From IMG/VR virus record IMGVR_UViG_3300043823_000609, positions 1-23,331 of that record: a stretch of 23,331 nucleotides of DNA. One strand, 5' to 3'. Shown here in pieces: positions 8,241-16,014 of this stretch; the first letter of the stretch is position 1, and every line of letters begins with the position of its first letter. The translations under genes were made by a program, and so were the position numbers. This DNA comes from a virus. The notes beneath the pieces are model-generated. The model did no database searches. It was not told where the DNA came from and worked only from the letters and a program-made list of their open reading frames with translations.

Positions 8241-8274
8241 CCGCCCTGTGCCGCTCGCGCAAGGGGGCAGACAG

Positions 8275-8814
8275 CTACTGGGCGGTCGAGACGACCATCG
8301 CCTCGAAGCTGATCTTGAAGGCGATCTCGAAGGCACCCGGCTCGCCTTGGAGCGGGTCGCGCTCGACGCTGAGCTTGTGGATAGCGGCCTCGACCACTGC
8401 TCCCCCGAGGGTGGGGTCGTTGCGCAGGGCGTCCTTGATCTCGTCTTCGATACGGCGCTGCAACACCACGGACGAGGCACTGTCGCGGCTCGATGTCTTG
8501 AAGATGCCGAAGAGGTCGATGTGGTGGGTGACCGTGCGGTCCGGCTTGCCGTTCGAGGTGTAGAGCCGGCCCTGCTTCTCGGAGAGTGCGAGGACGTAGA
8601 GCGCTGCGCCCCAGGGTTGTCCCGTGCCGTAGTAGTTGGCCGAGTCGTCCCAGTTCATTGGCTCGGCGTCGAAGATTGCTCGCACGCCAGGCAACGTGAC
8701 GCTGCGCAGGTAGTCGGCTACGGCTGTGGTTACTGCCTCGGCAGACCACGGATTGGGCGTATAAGACGGCCACGTCGTGTTGACACCGGGCCAGGTAGAG
8801 AAGTCCGCGCTCAC
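8275..8814 (-). CDS. Probable tail terminator / head-tail joining protein
   Basis: The protein is 179 residues, with a GTG start at 8814 that overlaps the preceding stop (GTGA). The early helix (SAEAVTTAVADYLRSVTLPG), a central beta segment (WGAALYVLALSE) and a late one (VTHHIDLFGIF), and a C-terminal strand (FEIAFKISFEAMV) fit the alpha/beta pattern of tail terminator proteins. These cap the growing tail and dock it to the head. Its position between head-tail connector and tail tube gene is where such a protein is expected. No signature motif was recognised. A general head closure protein is the main alternative. Confidence 0.6.
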   Translation of the reverse strand: MSADFSTWPGVNTTWPSYTPNPWSAEAVTTAVADYLRSVTLPGVRAIFDAEPMNWDDSANYYGTGQPWGAALYVLALSEKQGRLYTSNGKPDRTVTHHIDLFGIFKTSSRDSASSVVLQRRIEDEIKDALRNDPTLGGAVVEAAIHKLSVERDPLQGEPGAFEIAFKISFEAMVVSTAQ

Positions 8815-9752
8815 CAGATGCCCCAGTTAGGGTCAACTTCGAAAACATTGGTCTCTTTGTTCAAGATGAAGCCCGGCGGGACGAGCCAGCCCTGCTTCTC
8901 GGGGGCGCTGACCGAGACGACGTTGGCGTCGTTCACACCGCCCATACGCTGGCCGCGACTGAACTCGGCAATGGACTTGCGCAGGCGCGTAAGGCCGTCG
9001 GAGTAGGTGGCGCGCAGGTGCTCGATGCGTCCCCATCGGTTCTCGCGGTGCGAGGCGGGCGTGTAGGCCATCTCGATCTGGGCAGCGACGCCGTGGGTGG
9101 CCACGCGCTTGGCGGCGGCCTTCAAGGTGTCGAGCGCAGCCAGGCGCTCGGGGCTGGTGGCCTGGGCCGAGAGTGCGTCGGGGTCACCGGCGAAGGCTGC
9201 GACCTCGGAGCATACGTCGACGATGAGCGTCCAGACGGTGGTCGCCGTCGGGTAGGTCGTCTGGTTGAAGATGCCCGAGGCGTCCTGTGCGAGGTTGGGC
9301 ACCATCATCGAGACCTCTTCGATGCTGGGCTGCCAGGTAAAGGGCGAGTAGGCCACGCCAGCCACGCGCAGCTGGACCTCGGCGAGGTAGGTGCTCGTAG
9401 CGTCGGAGTTCTGCCACTGGGCGCGCAACGTGTAGCCAGTTCCGGGGTTGAGCAGCGAACCGGGCACGAGCTGGACTATGACCGCGCCGTCCACATACGC
9501 AGCGTTGGGCAGCGCCGGCCCGTTCGAGCCGTCCGGGTTGATGAGCGCGACAACGACATTGATCGGCTGGGTGAATGCAGGGGCTTCGAGAGGCTCAAGG
9601 TTCCCCAAGTAGTCGTGCTGGATCGGCAGCTGGGCCGAGGCGTCGATACCTATGGCGATGGTCTCGTTGACCGAGATGTCGATGATTGGGTTCGTCTCGG
9701 GAACGAATCCCGTAGCGCCGAGGACTGCCGTGATGTCGGGAAGAGTGCTCAT
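8811..9752 (-). CDS. Head-tail connector with N-terminal beta-sandwich domain
   Basis: The protein is 313 residues from the preferred ATG at 9752. Residues about 15-145 are rich in beta strands and turns, with an Ig-like look (TQPINVVVALINPDG, TGYTLRAQWQNSDATSTYLA). Residues about 155-290 are helical (SIEEVSMMVPNLAQDASGIF, ATTVWTLIVDVCSEVAAFAG, LDTLKAAAKRVATHGVAAQI), as in HK97 gp6-type adaptor proteins that bind under the portal. Adaptors of that type are usually near 100-120 residues, so the N-terminal half would be a fusion. It follows the terminator hairpin after the capsid genes, and its stop overlaps the next GTG start. An ATG at 9797 in the same frame is disfavoured because it starts inside that hairpin region and has no ribosome site. 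Confidence 0.65.
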   Translation of the reverse strand: MSTLPDITAVLGATGFVPETNPIIDISVNETIAIGIDASAQLPIQHDYLGNLEPLEAPAFTQPINVVVALINPDGSNGPALPNAAYVDGAVIVQLVPGSLLNPGTGYTLRAQWQNSDATSTYLAEVQLRVAGVAYSPFTWQPSIEEVSMMVPNLAQDASGIFNQTTYPTATTVWTLIVDVCSEVAAFAGDPDALSAQATSPERLAALDTLKAAAKRVATHGVAAQIEMAYTPASHRENRWGRIEHLRATYSDGLTRLRKSIAEFSRGQRMGGVNDANVVSVSAPEKQGWLVPPGFILNKETNVFEVDPNWGIW

Positions 9753-9758
9753 GTTGTA

Positions 9759-9765
9759 TACCGTC
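9759..9765 (-). promoter_or_regulatory. Start-associated heptamer (degenerate) before the connector gene
   Basis: Coding strand GGACGGTA lies 6 nt before the ATG at 9752. It differs from the core at two positions; position and flanking GG are kept. Confidence 0.35.
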
Positions 9766-9799
9766 CGTGGGTAGAGGTTGTGTGCAACCAGACGCAAGA

Positions 9800-9836
9800 A
9801 GCCCCCCTGGTCCGGAGGACGGGGACCAGGGGGGCT
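9800..9836 (-). terminator. Hairpin after the capsid genes, probable terminator
   Basis: A perfect 14-bp inverted repeat (AGCCCCCCTGGTCC at 9800-9813, its complement at 9823-9836) with a 9-nt loop, extended by CAAG/CTTG outside one unpaired base. It lies 33 nt after the stop of the small gene following the capsid gene. The run after it on the minus strand is only TTCTTG, so it may be a leaky terminator that reduces transcription from the abundant capsid gene into the tail genes. Confidence 0.75.
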
Positions 9837-9868
9837 CTTGCTACCAGCGGCTTGGCCGCTTTGTTTCG

Positions 9869-10051
9869 CTACTCAGCCGAAGCCGAGGGCGACTTCTTTG
9901 CGGCGGTCTTGTCAGGCTCGACAACACCGAGAGCGATGAGGCGCTCGAGCTCACCTTCTTGCAGCGCGGGAACCGTGTCACCGCACTGCAAGAAGATCTT
10001 CTTGCCCGACGCGTCGTGCGCGAAGGCGCCAGAAGACAGGAGCTTGGCCAT
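9869..10051 (-). CDS. Small protein following the capsid gene, function unknown
   Basis: This 60-residue protein begins MAKLLSSGAFAHDASGKKIF. It has a short beta/helix core and a segment ELERLIALGVV, then a Lys/Ser/Ala tail. The ATG overlaps the capsid stop (TAATG), so it is probably translated by reinitiation; the frame extends further upstream but only inside the capsid gene. Small proteins with a similar GK-x-I and E-x-x-RLIA-x-GVV layout are common between capsid and connector genes in phages, but their role is not settled. It is the last gene before the terminator hairpin, so it shares a transcription unit with the capsid protein. Confidence 0.75.
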   Translation of the reverse strand: MAKLLSSGAFAHDASGKKIFLQCGDTVPALQEGELERLIALGVVEPDKTAAKKSPSASAE

Positions 10052-11028
10052 TATGCGATGCCGTTCACCCAGCAGCCCGCGAGCGGGTTCTGCACGTAGG
10101 GGGCGAAGTTGTGAGCCATCGACACGACCCAAGTCTCGGCAGGCGAGATGTTGGGGGTGTTGAAGACTGACTGCGCGCGCAGCGGAAGCGTCTCAGCGAG
10201 GCCACCGAGCAGGGCGAGGTCAGCGACCAGCGCACCACTCTCGAAGGCGTTGCCGATGGTCAGCTCGGTCGGAACCGTGATGACTTCGAGACCCGCGATC
10301 TTGCCGAGGACACCCTCGTCGGAGACGGTGGTCGTCTCACGCGAAAGAGCAAGCAAGGTCTGGATCGGGGCGCTCGACGCGAGCAGAGCGGCGTTGAGTT
10401 CGCTCATGACGATCGCGTTCGGGCGGAAACCGAGACGGGCGTCCTTGATGGTCGCGCGAGCGGTCATCAGAGGAGCCAAGACCTGGTCGGCCGAGGTGGC
10501 GCCAACGAAGGTCGTGCCAGCGACAACGGTGCGGGCACTCGTGCCGGTAGCCGGGATGTCGGCAACCAGAGCGGAGACCGACAGGGTGTCGGCGCTGTCC
10601 GAGTAGCTGTTGGACAGCTGACGGAGGGCGGTGTCCACGGCGGAACGCTTGTAAGCGAGAACGTCTTCCCAGGTGACGAGAGACTTAGCGGCGATCTTCA
10701 CCGTCGCGCCCATCGAGGGGGTCGTCTCACCAGTCTGAGCCAGCGGGAAGTCCGAGCCCGGGGTGATGACACCGTAGGGGGTGTCGCCCGAGATCGCGGC
10801 GGCCTTCTGGGCCACGCTCTTCTGGACGGCAAACGCACCGTTTACAGCGTTGATGCGCTGGGTGAACAGCTTGTAGGTCAGCACGTTCTGGGACAGGTAG
10901 TCACCAAGGATGGCCAACACGGCCGGGGTGCTGTTGAGCAGACCGACGATGTCAGCGACGTCACCGGTGGGTGGCGCCTGCGTGTAGTCCCAGCTGATAG
11001 CTGAGTGGGTGTTGACGGGCTCGGACAT
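10051..11028 (-). CDS. Major capsid protein (HK97-like fold)
   Basis: The protein is 325 residues. Features seen are a helical N-terminal region, a central spine-helix segment (TWEDVLAYKRSAVDTALRQL at about 118-137), a segment LGFRPNAIVMSELNAALLAS typical of the peptidyl-domain of encapsulin/HK97-fold coats (phxivms), and a C-terminal strand set (AETWVVSMAHNFAPYVQNPL). It sits downstream of the protease/scaffold and upstream of connectors, where the major capsid gene belongs. The start has a good Shine-Dalgarno (AAAGGAG, 10 nt upstream), one of only two uncoupled late genes that do, which fits the need for high expression. No long cleavable N-terminal delta domain is seen, so scaffolding is probably supplied by the protein encoded just upstream. 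Confidence 0.88.
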   Translation of the reverse strand: MSEPVNTHSAISWDYTQAPPTGDVADIVGLLNSTPAVLAILGDYLSQNVLTYKLFTQRINAVNGAFAVQKSVAQKAAAISGDTPYGVITPGSDFPLAQTGETTPSMGATVKIAAKSLVTWEDVLAYKRSAVDTALRQLSNSYSDSADTLSVSALVADIPATGTSARTVVAGTTFVGATSADQVLAPLMTARATIKDARLGFRPNAIVMSELNAALLASSAPIQTLLALSRETTTVSDEGVLGKIAGLEVITVPTELTIGNAFESGALVADLALLGGLAETLPLRAQSVFNTPNISPAETWVVSMAHNFAPYVQNPLAGCWVNGIA

Positions 11029-11043
11029 TGCTGTCTTGCTCCT

Positions 11044-11559
11044 TTACTTGAGGGCCCGGAACCGGGCGATGATGGAATCCACGGACTGCTGACCGTCGGA
11101 CAACTTGGCCGAGCCCAGGGCAGTGGTAGGGATTGTGCCGGCGGCACACTTGGCGACGAAGGAACGGCAAGCCGTCTCGTTGGCGTCGAACAGGGTGCGC
11201 ATGTCGTCGAGCTGCGCGGGGGCGATACGGCCCTCGACCTCGCAGGCATTGCGCAAGAAGGCTTCACGCGTCTCAACGCGCTGGGCCTCACGAAGGTTGG
11301 CGAGCTCGGTCTGGGCGCCGCGAAGCTGTACCAGGTTGTCGCTCGTGATGATCTCGAAGCCGACAGGGAGCTGCGAGGCGAGAACCGCGACCTGCTGTGC
11401 AGCGGCGGCGGCAACCTCAACGGTTTCGGCAACTTCCTCGACGACTTCGTCGGTGGTGGTCTCGTCGATGGCGAGCTCGGTCTCGGCGTTAGCCTCGACA
11501 GTCTCGTCCGCGATGACCTGGTCCACGACGGTCTCGATGTTCTCGGTGGTCTCTTCCAT
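11044..11559 (-). CDS. Putative internally started scaffold protein
   Basis: Within the protease gene and in its frame, the ATG at 11559 is preceded by GGACAGTC with a 7-nt gap, the same arrangement as at the start of the protease gene itself. Starting there gives a 171-residue protein (METTEN-like acidic start MEETTENIETV, helical repeats, C-terminal DSIIARFRALK) consisting of just the predicted scaffold region. Lambda makes its scaffold Nu3 in the same way, from an in-frame start in the protease gene C. The separate product is inferred from the heptamer and this precedent; no ribosome site is present. Confidence 0.5.
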   Translation of the reverse strand: MEETTENIETVVDQVIADETVEANAETELAIDETTTDEVVEEVAETVEVAAAAAQQVAVLASQLPVGFEIITSDNLVQLRGAQTELANLREAQRVETREAFLRNACEVEGRIAPAQLDDMRTLFDANETACRSFVAKCAAGTIPTTALGSAKLSDGQQSVDSIIARFRALK

Positions 11560-12399
11560 GACTTCTGACTGTCCAGAGGTGGCGGCCCGCGTCAAGGACC
11601 CTGGCGCAGAGATCCGAGAGAGCAACGCGGCCGAGCTCGGCACGGGTCCGTCCTCGAAGCTGTCGGCGTCGGCGACGTAGGTCACCATGACGCGCTCGGG
11701 GGCGCCGAAGGTGACGAGGCCGTCACCGTTGTCGGTCCACTCCACACGGTAAAGCTCACCGTCGGTGCCCTCTACGATGATGAAGTCTGACCAGACCTCG
11801 CGCACATAAGCCCACGAGGCCTGGCCGAGCTGGTCGTAGAACTGGTCTACAACGGCGTCAATACGGACGCTGGCTTTTACTGACATGTTTTCCTCCATAC
11901 GGGTGAACAGGACGGGCTTGGATGGGCCCTTTGCGGCGACCTTGCTCTCGAACAAGTCGTAGAGGTCGTTGAGCTCTTCGATGGCCGGCAGCTGCTCACC
12001 GAGCAGGGCCACGCCAGTCATGACGAACGGGTAGCGCGCGGCGCGCGGGCTCGTCTGGTAGTTGAACGCGCCCTCGATGGAGCGAGCCGGGTAGGCGATC
12101 GGTGCGATTGCGGCGAGCGATGTCGGGACCACAAGGTCACCAACCAGGACAACGCCGTCGCCGACCTCGCTGACGCGGAGGTTGGTCACGCGGCCAACGG
12201 CCGGTGCGCTGTCGCCGAGCTTGCCGTCGTGGCCGAGCTTGATGACCGGGTTGCGCAGCTTGGGGTCGAGGAATGCGGCGACCGCACTGTCGAAGTGCTC
12301 GCGGGTGAAGGTGACGTCACCGGTCGAGGCGTGGTAGGTGCCGCTGCGGGCAATCTCGACGCCGGGGATCGTCGTGGTGGGGATGGTCGGGGTAGGCAT
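11044..12399 (-). CDS. Prohead protease (Mu gpI-like) with C-terminal scaffold region
   Basis: The product is 451 residues from the ATG at 12399. Residues 1-160 resemble Mu gpI-type capsid proteases: NPVIKLGHDGKLGD with a candidate catalytic His at 57, PAVGRVTNLRV, and PARSIEGAF with a candidate Ser at 107. A middle domain at about 172-245 has alpha/beta character (WAYVREVWSDFIIVEG, YRVEWTDNGDGLVTFG). Residues 281-451 are acidic and helical, rich in Glu, Thr and Val, then ELANLREAQRVETREAF, as expected for a scaffold. The protease would cleave the scaffold inside the prohead. The start at 12399 has a GACAGTC heptamer 7 nt upstream; an in-frame ATG at 12435 has no start signal. Two internal starts may give shorter products. 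Confidence 0.8.
   Translation of the reverse strand: MPTPTIPTTTIPGVEIARSGTYHASTGDVTFTREHFDSAVAAFLDPKLRNPVIKLGHDGKLGDSAPAVGRVTNLRVSEVGDGVVLVGDLVVPTSLAAIAPIAYPARSIEGAFNYQTSPRAARYPFVMTGVALLGEQLPAIEELNDLYDLFESKVAAKGPSKPVLFTRMEENMSVKASVRIDAVVDQFYDQLGQASWAYVREVWSDFIIVEGTDGELYRVEWTDNGDGLVTFGAPERVMVTYVADADSFEDGPVPSSAALLSRISAPGSLTRAATSGQSEVMEETTENIETVVDQVIADETVEANAETELAIDETTTDEVVEEVAETVEVAAAAAQQVAVLASQLPVGFEIITSDNLVQLRGAQTELANLREAQRVETREAFLRNACEVEGRIAPAQLDDMRTLFDANETACRSFVAKCAAGTIPTTALGSAKLSDGQQSVDSIIARFRALK
11567..11573 (-). promoter_or_regulatory. Start-associated heptamer inside the protease gene
   Basis: Coding strand CTGGACAGTCAG lies 7 nt before the in-frame ATG at 11559. It encodes Ser-Gly-Gln-Ser in the long product, just before the acidic scaffold region. 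Confidence 0.5.
11887..11896 (-). promoter_or_regulatory. Internal Shine-Dalgarno in the protease gene
   Basis: Coding strand GGAGGAAAAC is followed directly by an in-frame ATG at 11886, with GGAGG 5 nt from the start codon. A 280-residue product (MSVKASVRID onward) covering the middle domain and scaffold could start here. It is as good a ribosome site as any on the late strand, and it falls at a domain border (residue 172 of the long form). Confidence 0.45.
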
Positions 12400-12406
12400 C
12401 GTTGTT

Positions 12407-12413
12407 GACTGTC
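12407..12413 (-). promoter_or_regulatory. Start-associated heptamer before the protease gene
   Basis: Coding strand GGACAGTC lies 7 nt before the ATG at 12399, in the 41-nt gap after the portal gene. There is no Shine-Dalgarno. Confidence 0.55.
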
Positions 12414-12440
12414 CTGTCTCTGGGCGCTCGGGCAAGGGCC

Positions 12441-13751
12441 CTAGAAGTTGGAGGCGCCGGGGTTGTCGGCCTTGGGCTCGGGCGGCATGTGCGTCGGCGG
12501 CTTGACCAGCGCGCCGGTGCGCGGAGCGTCCGGGTCGTCGGCGGCGGGCATGCCGAAGAGCTGACGGACGTGGGTCTCGAGGCCCTTGTCCGGGGTGACC
12601 ACGCCGGCCTCGACGAGCAGGCCGAGCACTGCGGGCGGGATGTTGCTGTCGACGCCGATGAGGCCCGGAACCAGACGCGGGATCTTGGCGTCCTCACCCT
12701 GGCTCCATACGGTGAGCGGGCGGATGACCTGCTGGGTGAACTGGTCGCCCAGGTCGTTGGCCATTGCCTGGCAGCTGTCACGGAACAGGTCGATCTGGAC
12801 TTCGCCCAGCGCGTGCGAGCCCTCGGACGAGGCACCCAGCTCCAAGAACATGGCCAGCGTCGACTTGGCGATCTGCTTGTTCTGGTACTCGATGTGCGGG
12901 AGGATGTCGGGCAGTTTGCCCTCGACGCCAACGAGGCGGAACTCGCTGTCGCCCTTGGTCACGACCGAGGCGGTGTCTCCGGCACGCAGGGCGCGGCCGG
13001 CCTTCTCGGCGTTGGACACCTGTTCGTCGGTGGCACCCTCGGAGAGCTTGAAGTGAGGGATGCCCATGCCGTTGCGCTCATCGGTCATGACGAGGATGCG
13101 TTCAAGGCGGTCCTTCAAGCTCCACGGCTTGTATGCCGAGCGGAGCATCGAGACACCCTGGGGCACGGCGCCTATGCCGCCAACGCGATACCAGCACATG
13201 CGCGCACCCGGGATAGCACCGGTTCCCGACTGCCACACTTCGAGGATCTTCCCCTGGGCGTCGGTGATGATGCGGGTGATGGTCGAGGGGTGGCGCACGT
13301 CGAGGCGTGCGAGGCGGACCATGCCATCTTCAATGGCCACGGTGATCTCGAAGGGCATGTGCCCGTAGGTCGTAGCTTCGAGGGCCTCACGAAGGTGCTG
13401 TGTGAATGAGACGCGGGTCGCCTCGGCAACCACGCTCGCCTCCTCACCCAAGATGGGTAGGCCCAGGTCGGCAGCCAGTGCAGCCACGAACTTGGGGTCG
13501 GCGCCGGCCGGGTCAATGCGCCATGGCACCTTGCGGATGGTCAAGTGAATAGCGCGGGTGGCGGCGTCGATCTGGCTGTCGGTGCGCATCTGGGAGAAGA
13601 TGCGGACGTTGCCCGGCCACGTGAGGGAAGGGTTGAGCTCGTCGATGTTCCACGGTGTGAGCGACTGCCCATTGACAGGATAGACACCAGTGGCGTAGCC
13701 GGATGGGTCGGTGAAATCGGCGGGGTTGGAGTCGTACACGATCGGGTCCAT
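12441..13751 (-). CDS. Portal protein (DUF935 / Mu gp29-like)
   Basis: The protein is 436 residues and lies between large terminase and protease, the expected place for the portal. An early segment QMRTDSQIDAATRAIHLTIR followed by VPWRIDP is the characteristic start of DUF935-type portals. Later segments are ALEATTYGHMPFEITVAIED, a central LKDRLERILVMTDERNGMGI, and FLELGASSEGSHALGEVQID, which matches the 'lgq..~ GS~Al~~vq~~' pattern of the stem-side region. The C-terminus is Pro-rich and probably flexible. Twelve subunits would form the ring through which DNA enters and leaves the head. Pairing with a Mu-like protease agrees with this portal family. The start has a TACTGTG-type heptamer 7 nt upstream and no Shine-Dalgarno. 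Confidence 0.88.
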   Translation of the reverse strand: MDPIVYDSNPADFTDPSGYATGVYPVNGQSLTPWNIDELNPSLTWPGNVRIFSQMRTDSQIDAATRAIHLTIRKVPWRIDPAGADPKFVAALAADLGLPILGEEASVVAEATRVSFTQHLREALEATTYGHMPFEITVAIEDGMVRLARLDVRHPSTITRIITDAQGKILEVWQSGTGAIPGARMCWYRVGGIGAVPQGVSMLRSAYKPWSLKDRLERILVMTDERNGMGIPHFKLSEGATDEQVSNAEKAGRALRAGDTASVVTKGDSEFRLVGVEGKLPDILPHIEYQNKQIAKSTLAMFLELGASSEGSHALGEVQIDLFRDSCQAMANDLGDQFTQQVIRPLTVWSQGEDAKIPRLVPGLIGVDSNIPPAVLGLLVEAGVVTPDKGLETHVRQLFGMPAADDPDAPRTGALVKPPTHMPPEPKADNPGASNF

Positions 13752-13758
13752 GCGTCCC

Positions 13759-13765
13759 TACTGTG
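13759..13765 (-). promoter_or_regulatory. Start-associated heptamer before the portal gene
   Basis: Coding strand CACAGTA lies 7 nt before the ATG at 13751, in the 40-nt gap after the large terminase gene. Confidence 0.4.
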
Positions 13766-13791
13766 CAGAGATAGTCGCTGGGTGCCAGTTG

Positions 13792-15411
13792 TTAAAACTG
13801 CATCGTGAGGATGTTGCTCTCGTCGCTGGCGTGGCCGATGTCTACCGACAGGCCACCCGTGGCCCGGGGGCGCCAGAGTGCCAGGTTCAGGGCGTCCGCG
13901 AGGTCGGGTGAACGGCGCAGCTTGGCTCGCACATCTTCCTTGCTTTCGGCGCGCCGTTGGCCAGAGGGCTTGCCGCTCTCCTTGTGTACGTCCGTGGCCG
14001 TAAGCTCGGCGGCGAGCATGTTGAAGTCCTTCTCGTTGATGCCGCCCAGCTCGTTCTCGGACATGTCGAGGTAGCCCATGCGCAGGTAGTCGGCCGTGGT
14101 GAACCAGAGCTGGTCGCGCATGCGTGTGTAGCGCTTGGGGTCATCGGCGCTGGCCGAGGCGTTGTTGGGGAAGTAGTCCCGGCCCTTTACATAGTGGGTC
14201 TTGGAGAGCTCGGAGGTGAGGCCGACGCCAAGACCGGTCTCGTCGTAGACGAGCTTGTAGCCGTCTTCGAGCGCCTTGATCGCGAGAGCAGCCGTCTCGT
14301 GTATCTGTAACCCGCGGTGTCCCTCGATGCGCTGGACGCGGCGCCCGTCCACGAAGCAGATGGCGGTCCGGTCGGCGCTTCGTCCCGGGCCGGCGATGTC
14401 GATACCAGCCCAGCGGCCGGTGAGGGCTGGCAGGTGCGGCGGGAGCATCGGGAGCTTGTCAAGGCCGGCGCCACCGCGGCGGGCCAGCATCATGCCGTCC
14501 ATGCTGATGAGCGTGCGGTCGGACATGGGAGGGAAGTCGCCCATGATGATGGACGACCAACCGGGCGACCCGATGCCCCACTCTTCCTTGGCCTCGTGGA
14601 TGTCGATGAGCGTGACGGCACCGGGGAACGGCTCGTGCAGTGCCTCGATCTCTTCGTTGCGCTCGCCGTAGGGCAAGTCGAGGAACTGCTTCCAGGACAT
14701 GCCCAGCTGCTTCAAGCCTTCGACGATGTTGGGGTGAGTGCGCGGCGACATGTGCAGGGTCGAGTAAAGCTTCTGCTTGGAGTGGAACATGTCGTAGAAC
14801 GGGCCGCTCGTGACGGTCGGGTTGCCAATCGTGAGCAGTCGGGCGTTCTTGCCCTTCAACATCGTGGCCGCGGCGGTGTAGATATAGGCGGGCACACCGG
14901 GCCCCTCATCGAGGATGATGAGCAGCATCCCACGGGTGTGCTGTCCCTTGAAGCCTTCTTCGCTATCAGCGGTGCGACCAACGGCAAAGTGCTCGGGGCT
15001 GATGTCCCAACGCGGCTCCTTGGGGGTGAGCCGCCCGCGCAGGCGCGGCGAGGCGGTAGCGACCCGCGTGCGGATTTCCTTCCACAACAGGTCGGTCACC
15101 TGCTTGAAGCTGGGAGCCGAGGTGTAGACGATGGCAGGCTCGAAGCATTCCATCGCCCAGGTAGCAACCACGGACGAGATGAAGGTCTTGCCCACACCGT
15201 TGCCGGCGCGCACGGCGGTGCGGCGGTTGTCTCGGACGCTCTCCAAGACCTTGACCTGGTCGGGCGTGAGTTCGAGGCCGAGGCGCTCGCGGCCGAACGC
15301 GGCGGGGTTGCGCTTCCACTCCTCATTGCGGCGACGAAGGATCTCGGCCTGGGCGCGTAGGGCGAGGAGTTGGCGCTGCTCTTCGTTGAGGTCGTTGAGC
15401 GACTGCGTCAC
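13792..15411 (-). CDS. terL: Terminase large subunit
   Basis: The protein is 539 residues with both expected domains. The ATPase carries a Walker A AGNGVGKT at 69-76 and a Walker B LLIILDEG at 163-170, with the catalytic Glu following the Asp. A coupling segment LLTIGNPT lies at 192-199. The nuclease carries GIDIAGPG (Asp338), LVYDETGLGVG (Asp390) and SPDLADALNLAL (Asp503, Asp506), the RNase H-type acidic set. It packages DNA into proheads through the portal and cuts the concatemer. All motif residues that can be judged by eye are intact. The ATG overlaps the small terminase stop (ATGA), so the two are translationally coupled. Identity is firm; the packaging mode (cos or headful) cannot be told from this protein by eye. 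Confidence 0.97.
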   Translation of the reverse strand: MTQSLNDLNEEQRQLLALRAQAEILRRRNEEWKRNPAAFGRERLGLELTPDQVKVLESVRDNRRTAVRAGNGVGKTFISSVVATWAMECFEPAIVYTSAPSFKQVTDLLWKEIRTRVATASPRLRGRLTPKEPRWDISPEHFAVGRTADSEEGFKGQHTRGMLLIILDEGPGVPAYIYTAAATMLKGKNARLLTIGNPTVTSGPFYDMFHSKQKLYSTLHMSPRTHPNIVEGLKQLGMSWKQFLDLPYGERNEEIEALHEPFPGAVTLIDIHEAKEEWGIGSPGWSSIIMGDFPPMSDRTLISMDGMMLARRGGAGLDKLPMLPPHLPALTGRWAGIDIAGPGRSADRTAICFVDGRRVQRIEGHRGLQIHETAALAIKALEDGYKLVYDETGLGVGLTSELSKTHYVKGRDYFPNNASASADDPKRYTRMRDQLWFTTADYLRMGYLDMSENELGGINEKDFNMLAAELTATDVHKESGKPSGQRRAESKEDVRAKLRRSPDLADALNLALWRPRATGGLSVDIGHASDESNILTMQF

Positions 15412-15968
15412 TTGATCCCCCGGGCGAGTTGTTCGAGCTCGTCGATGGACAGCGCCTCCACGCCGATGTTTACGTTGAGGTTCTTGCTCTCGGTCTTCTT
15501 GGCAGGCTCGGCGCCGTTGATCTTCACGATGGCGAGCAGGGCCTGGCGCTCCTCGGCCAGGGCGAGAACGGCAGCGGTGGTCTTGCCGGCTGCGAGTGAC
15601 AGGCGGGCGGACGATGCGGCGTCAGCGGCGATGCGGCGCAGGCGGGCAGTCGCGTCGTTCACGATCTGGGCATTGCGGTGCATGGTCTCTGGGTGAGACA
15701 GCCAGTGCTTGCTCCACTCGTCGAGGCGGCGCTTGACCTCGGACGGCTTCAAGCCGACTTCGCGGCCGATCTGGGTGGGAGACAGTCCGAGTGTAGAGAG
15801 CTCCAAGATGCGCTCCCAGAGCTCGGCGTTGGCCGTCTCGGGGTCGAGCGGGTCGAAGCGCTGGGTCGTGTTGACGACGGGCGTGAAGTCTGGGTCTACG
15901 GGGTGCTCAACGACGCGGGGCGTCACCTCGTCTGGCACGACGATCTCGGCAGGGATGATCTCTGGCAT
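15408..15968 (-). CDS. terS: Terminase small subunit
   Basis: From the ATG at 15968 the protein is 186 residues. After an extended acidic N-terminus, residues about 46-88 form a helix-turn-helix region (NAELWERILELSTLGLSPTQ, then IGREVGLKPSEVKRRLDEWS). This is followed by an Ala-rich helical oligomerisation segment (about 97-150) and a short C-terminal tail ending LSIDELEQLARGIK. This is the usual plan of small terminases, which bind the packaging site and recruit the large subunit. It is immediately upstream of terL and overlaps it by four bases. The frame stays open upstream to 16301, but that extension is Pro/Arg-rich, crosses a 13-bp hairpin and has no start signal. The 15968 start has a heptamer 6 nt upstream. 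It is the first gene of the late operon. Confidence 0.88.
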   Translation of the reverse strand: MPEIIPAEIVVPDEVTPRVVEHPVDPDFTPVVNTTQRFDPLDPETANAELWERILELSTLGLSPTQIGREVGLKPSEVKRRLDEWSKHWLSHPETMHRNAQIVNDATARLRRIAADAASSARLSLAAGKTTAAVLALAEERQALLAIVKINGAEPAKKTESKNLNVNIGVEALSIDELEQLARGIK

Positions 15969-15974
15969 GCCTGT

Positions 15975-15981
15975 GACTGTG
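15975..15981 (-). promoter_or_regulatory. Start-associated heptamer before terS
   Basis: Coding strand CACAGTC lies 6 nt before the ATG at 15968. It decides this start against the in-frame ATG at 16301. Confidence 0.5.
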
Positions 15982-16014
15982 CGGAGGGGGCGGCAGTTTT
16001 CACCCCAGACGCAA

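Noticed and set aside
8305-8312. CRISPR arrays, tRNA genes and insertion sequences anywhere in the window
   Set aside because: I looked for regularly spaced repeats, cloverleaf-type ends and transposase motifs and saw none; the only array is the short-word GGGAAC cluster. The position given is a placeholder.
8476-8484. Other ACTGTC words, for example near 8478 and 17566, and GACAGT near 15781 and 11496
   Set aside because: They lie inside genes with no start codon at 6-7 nt, so they are treated as background for the start-associated motif.
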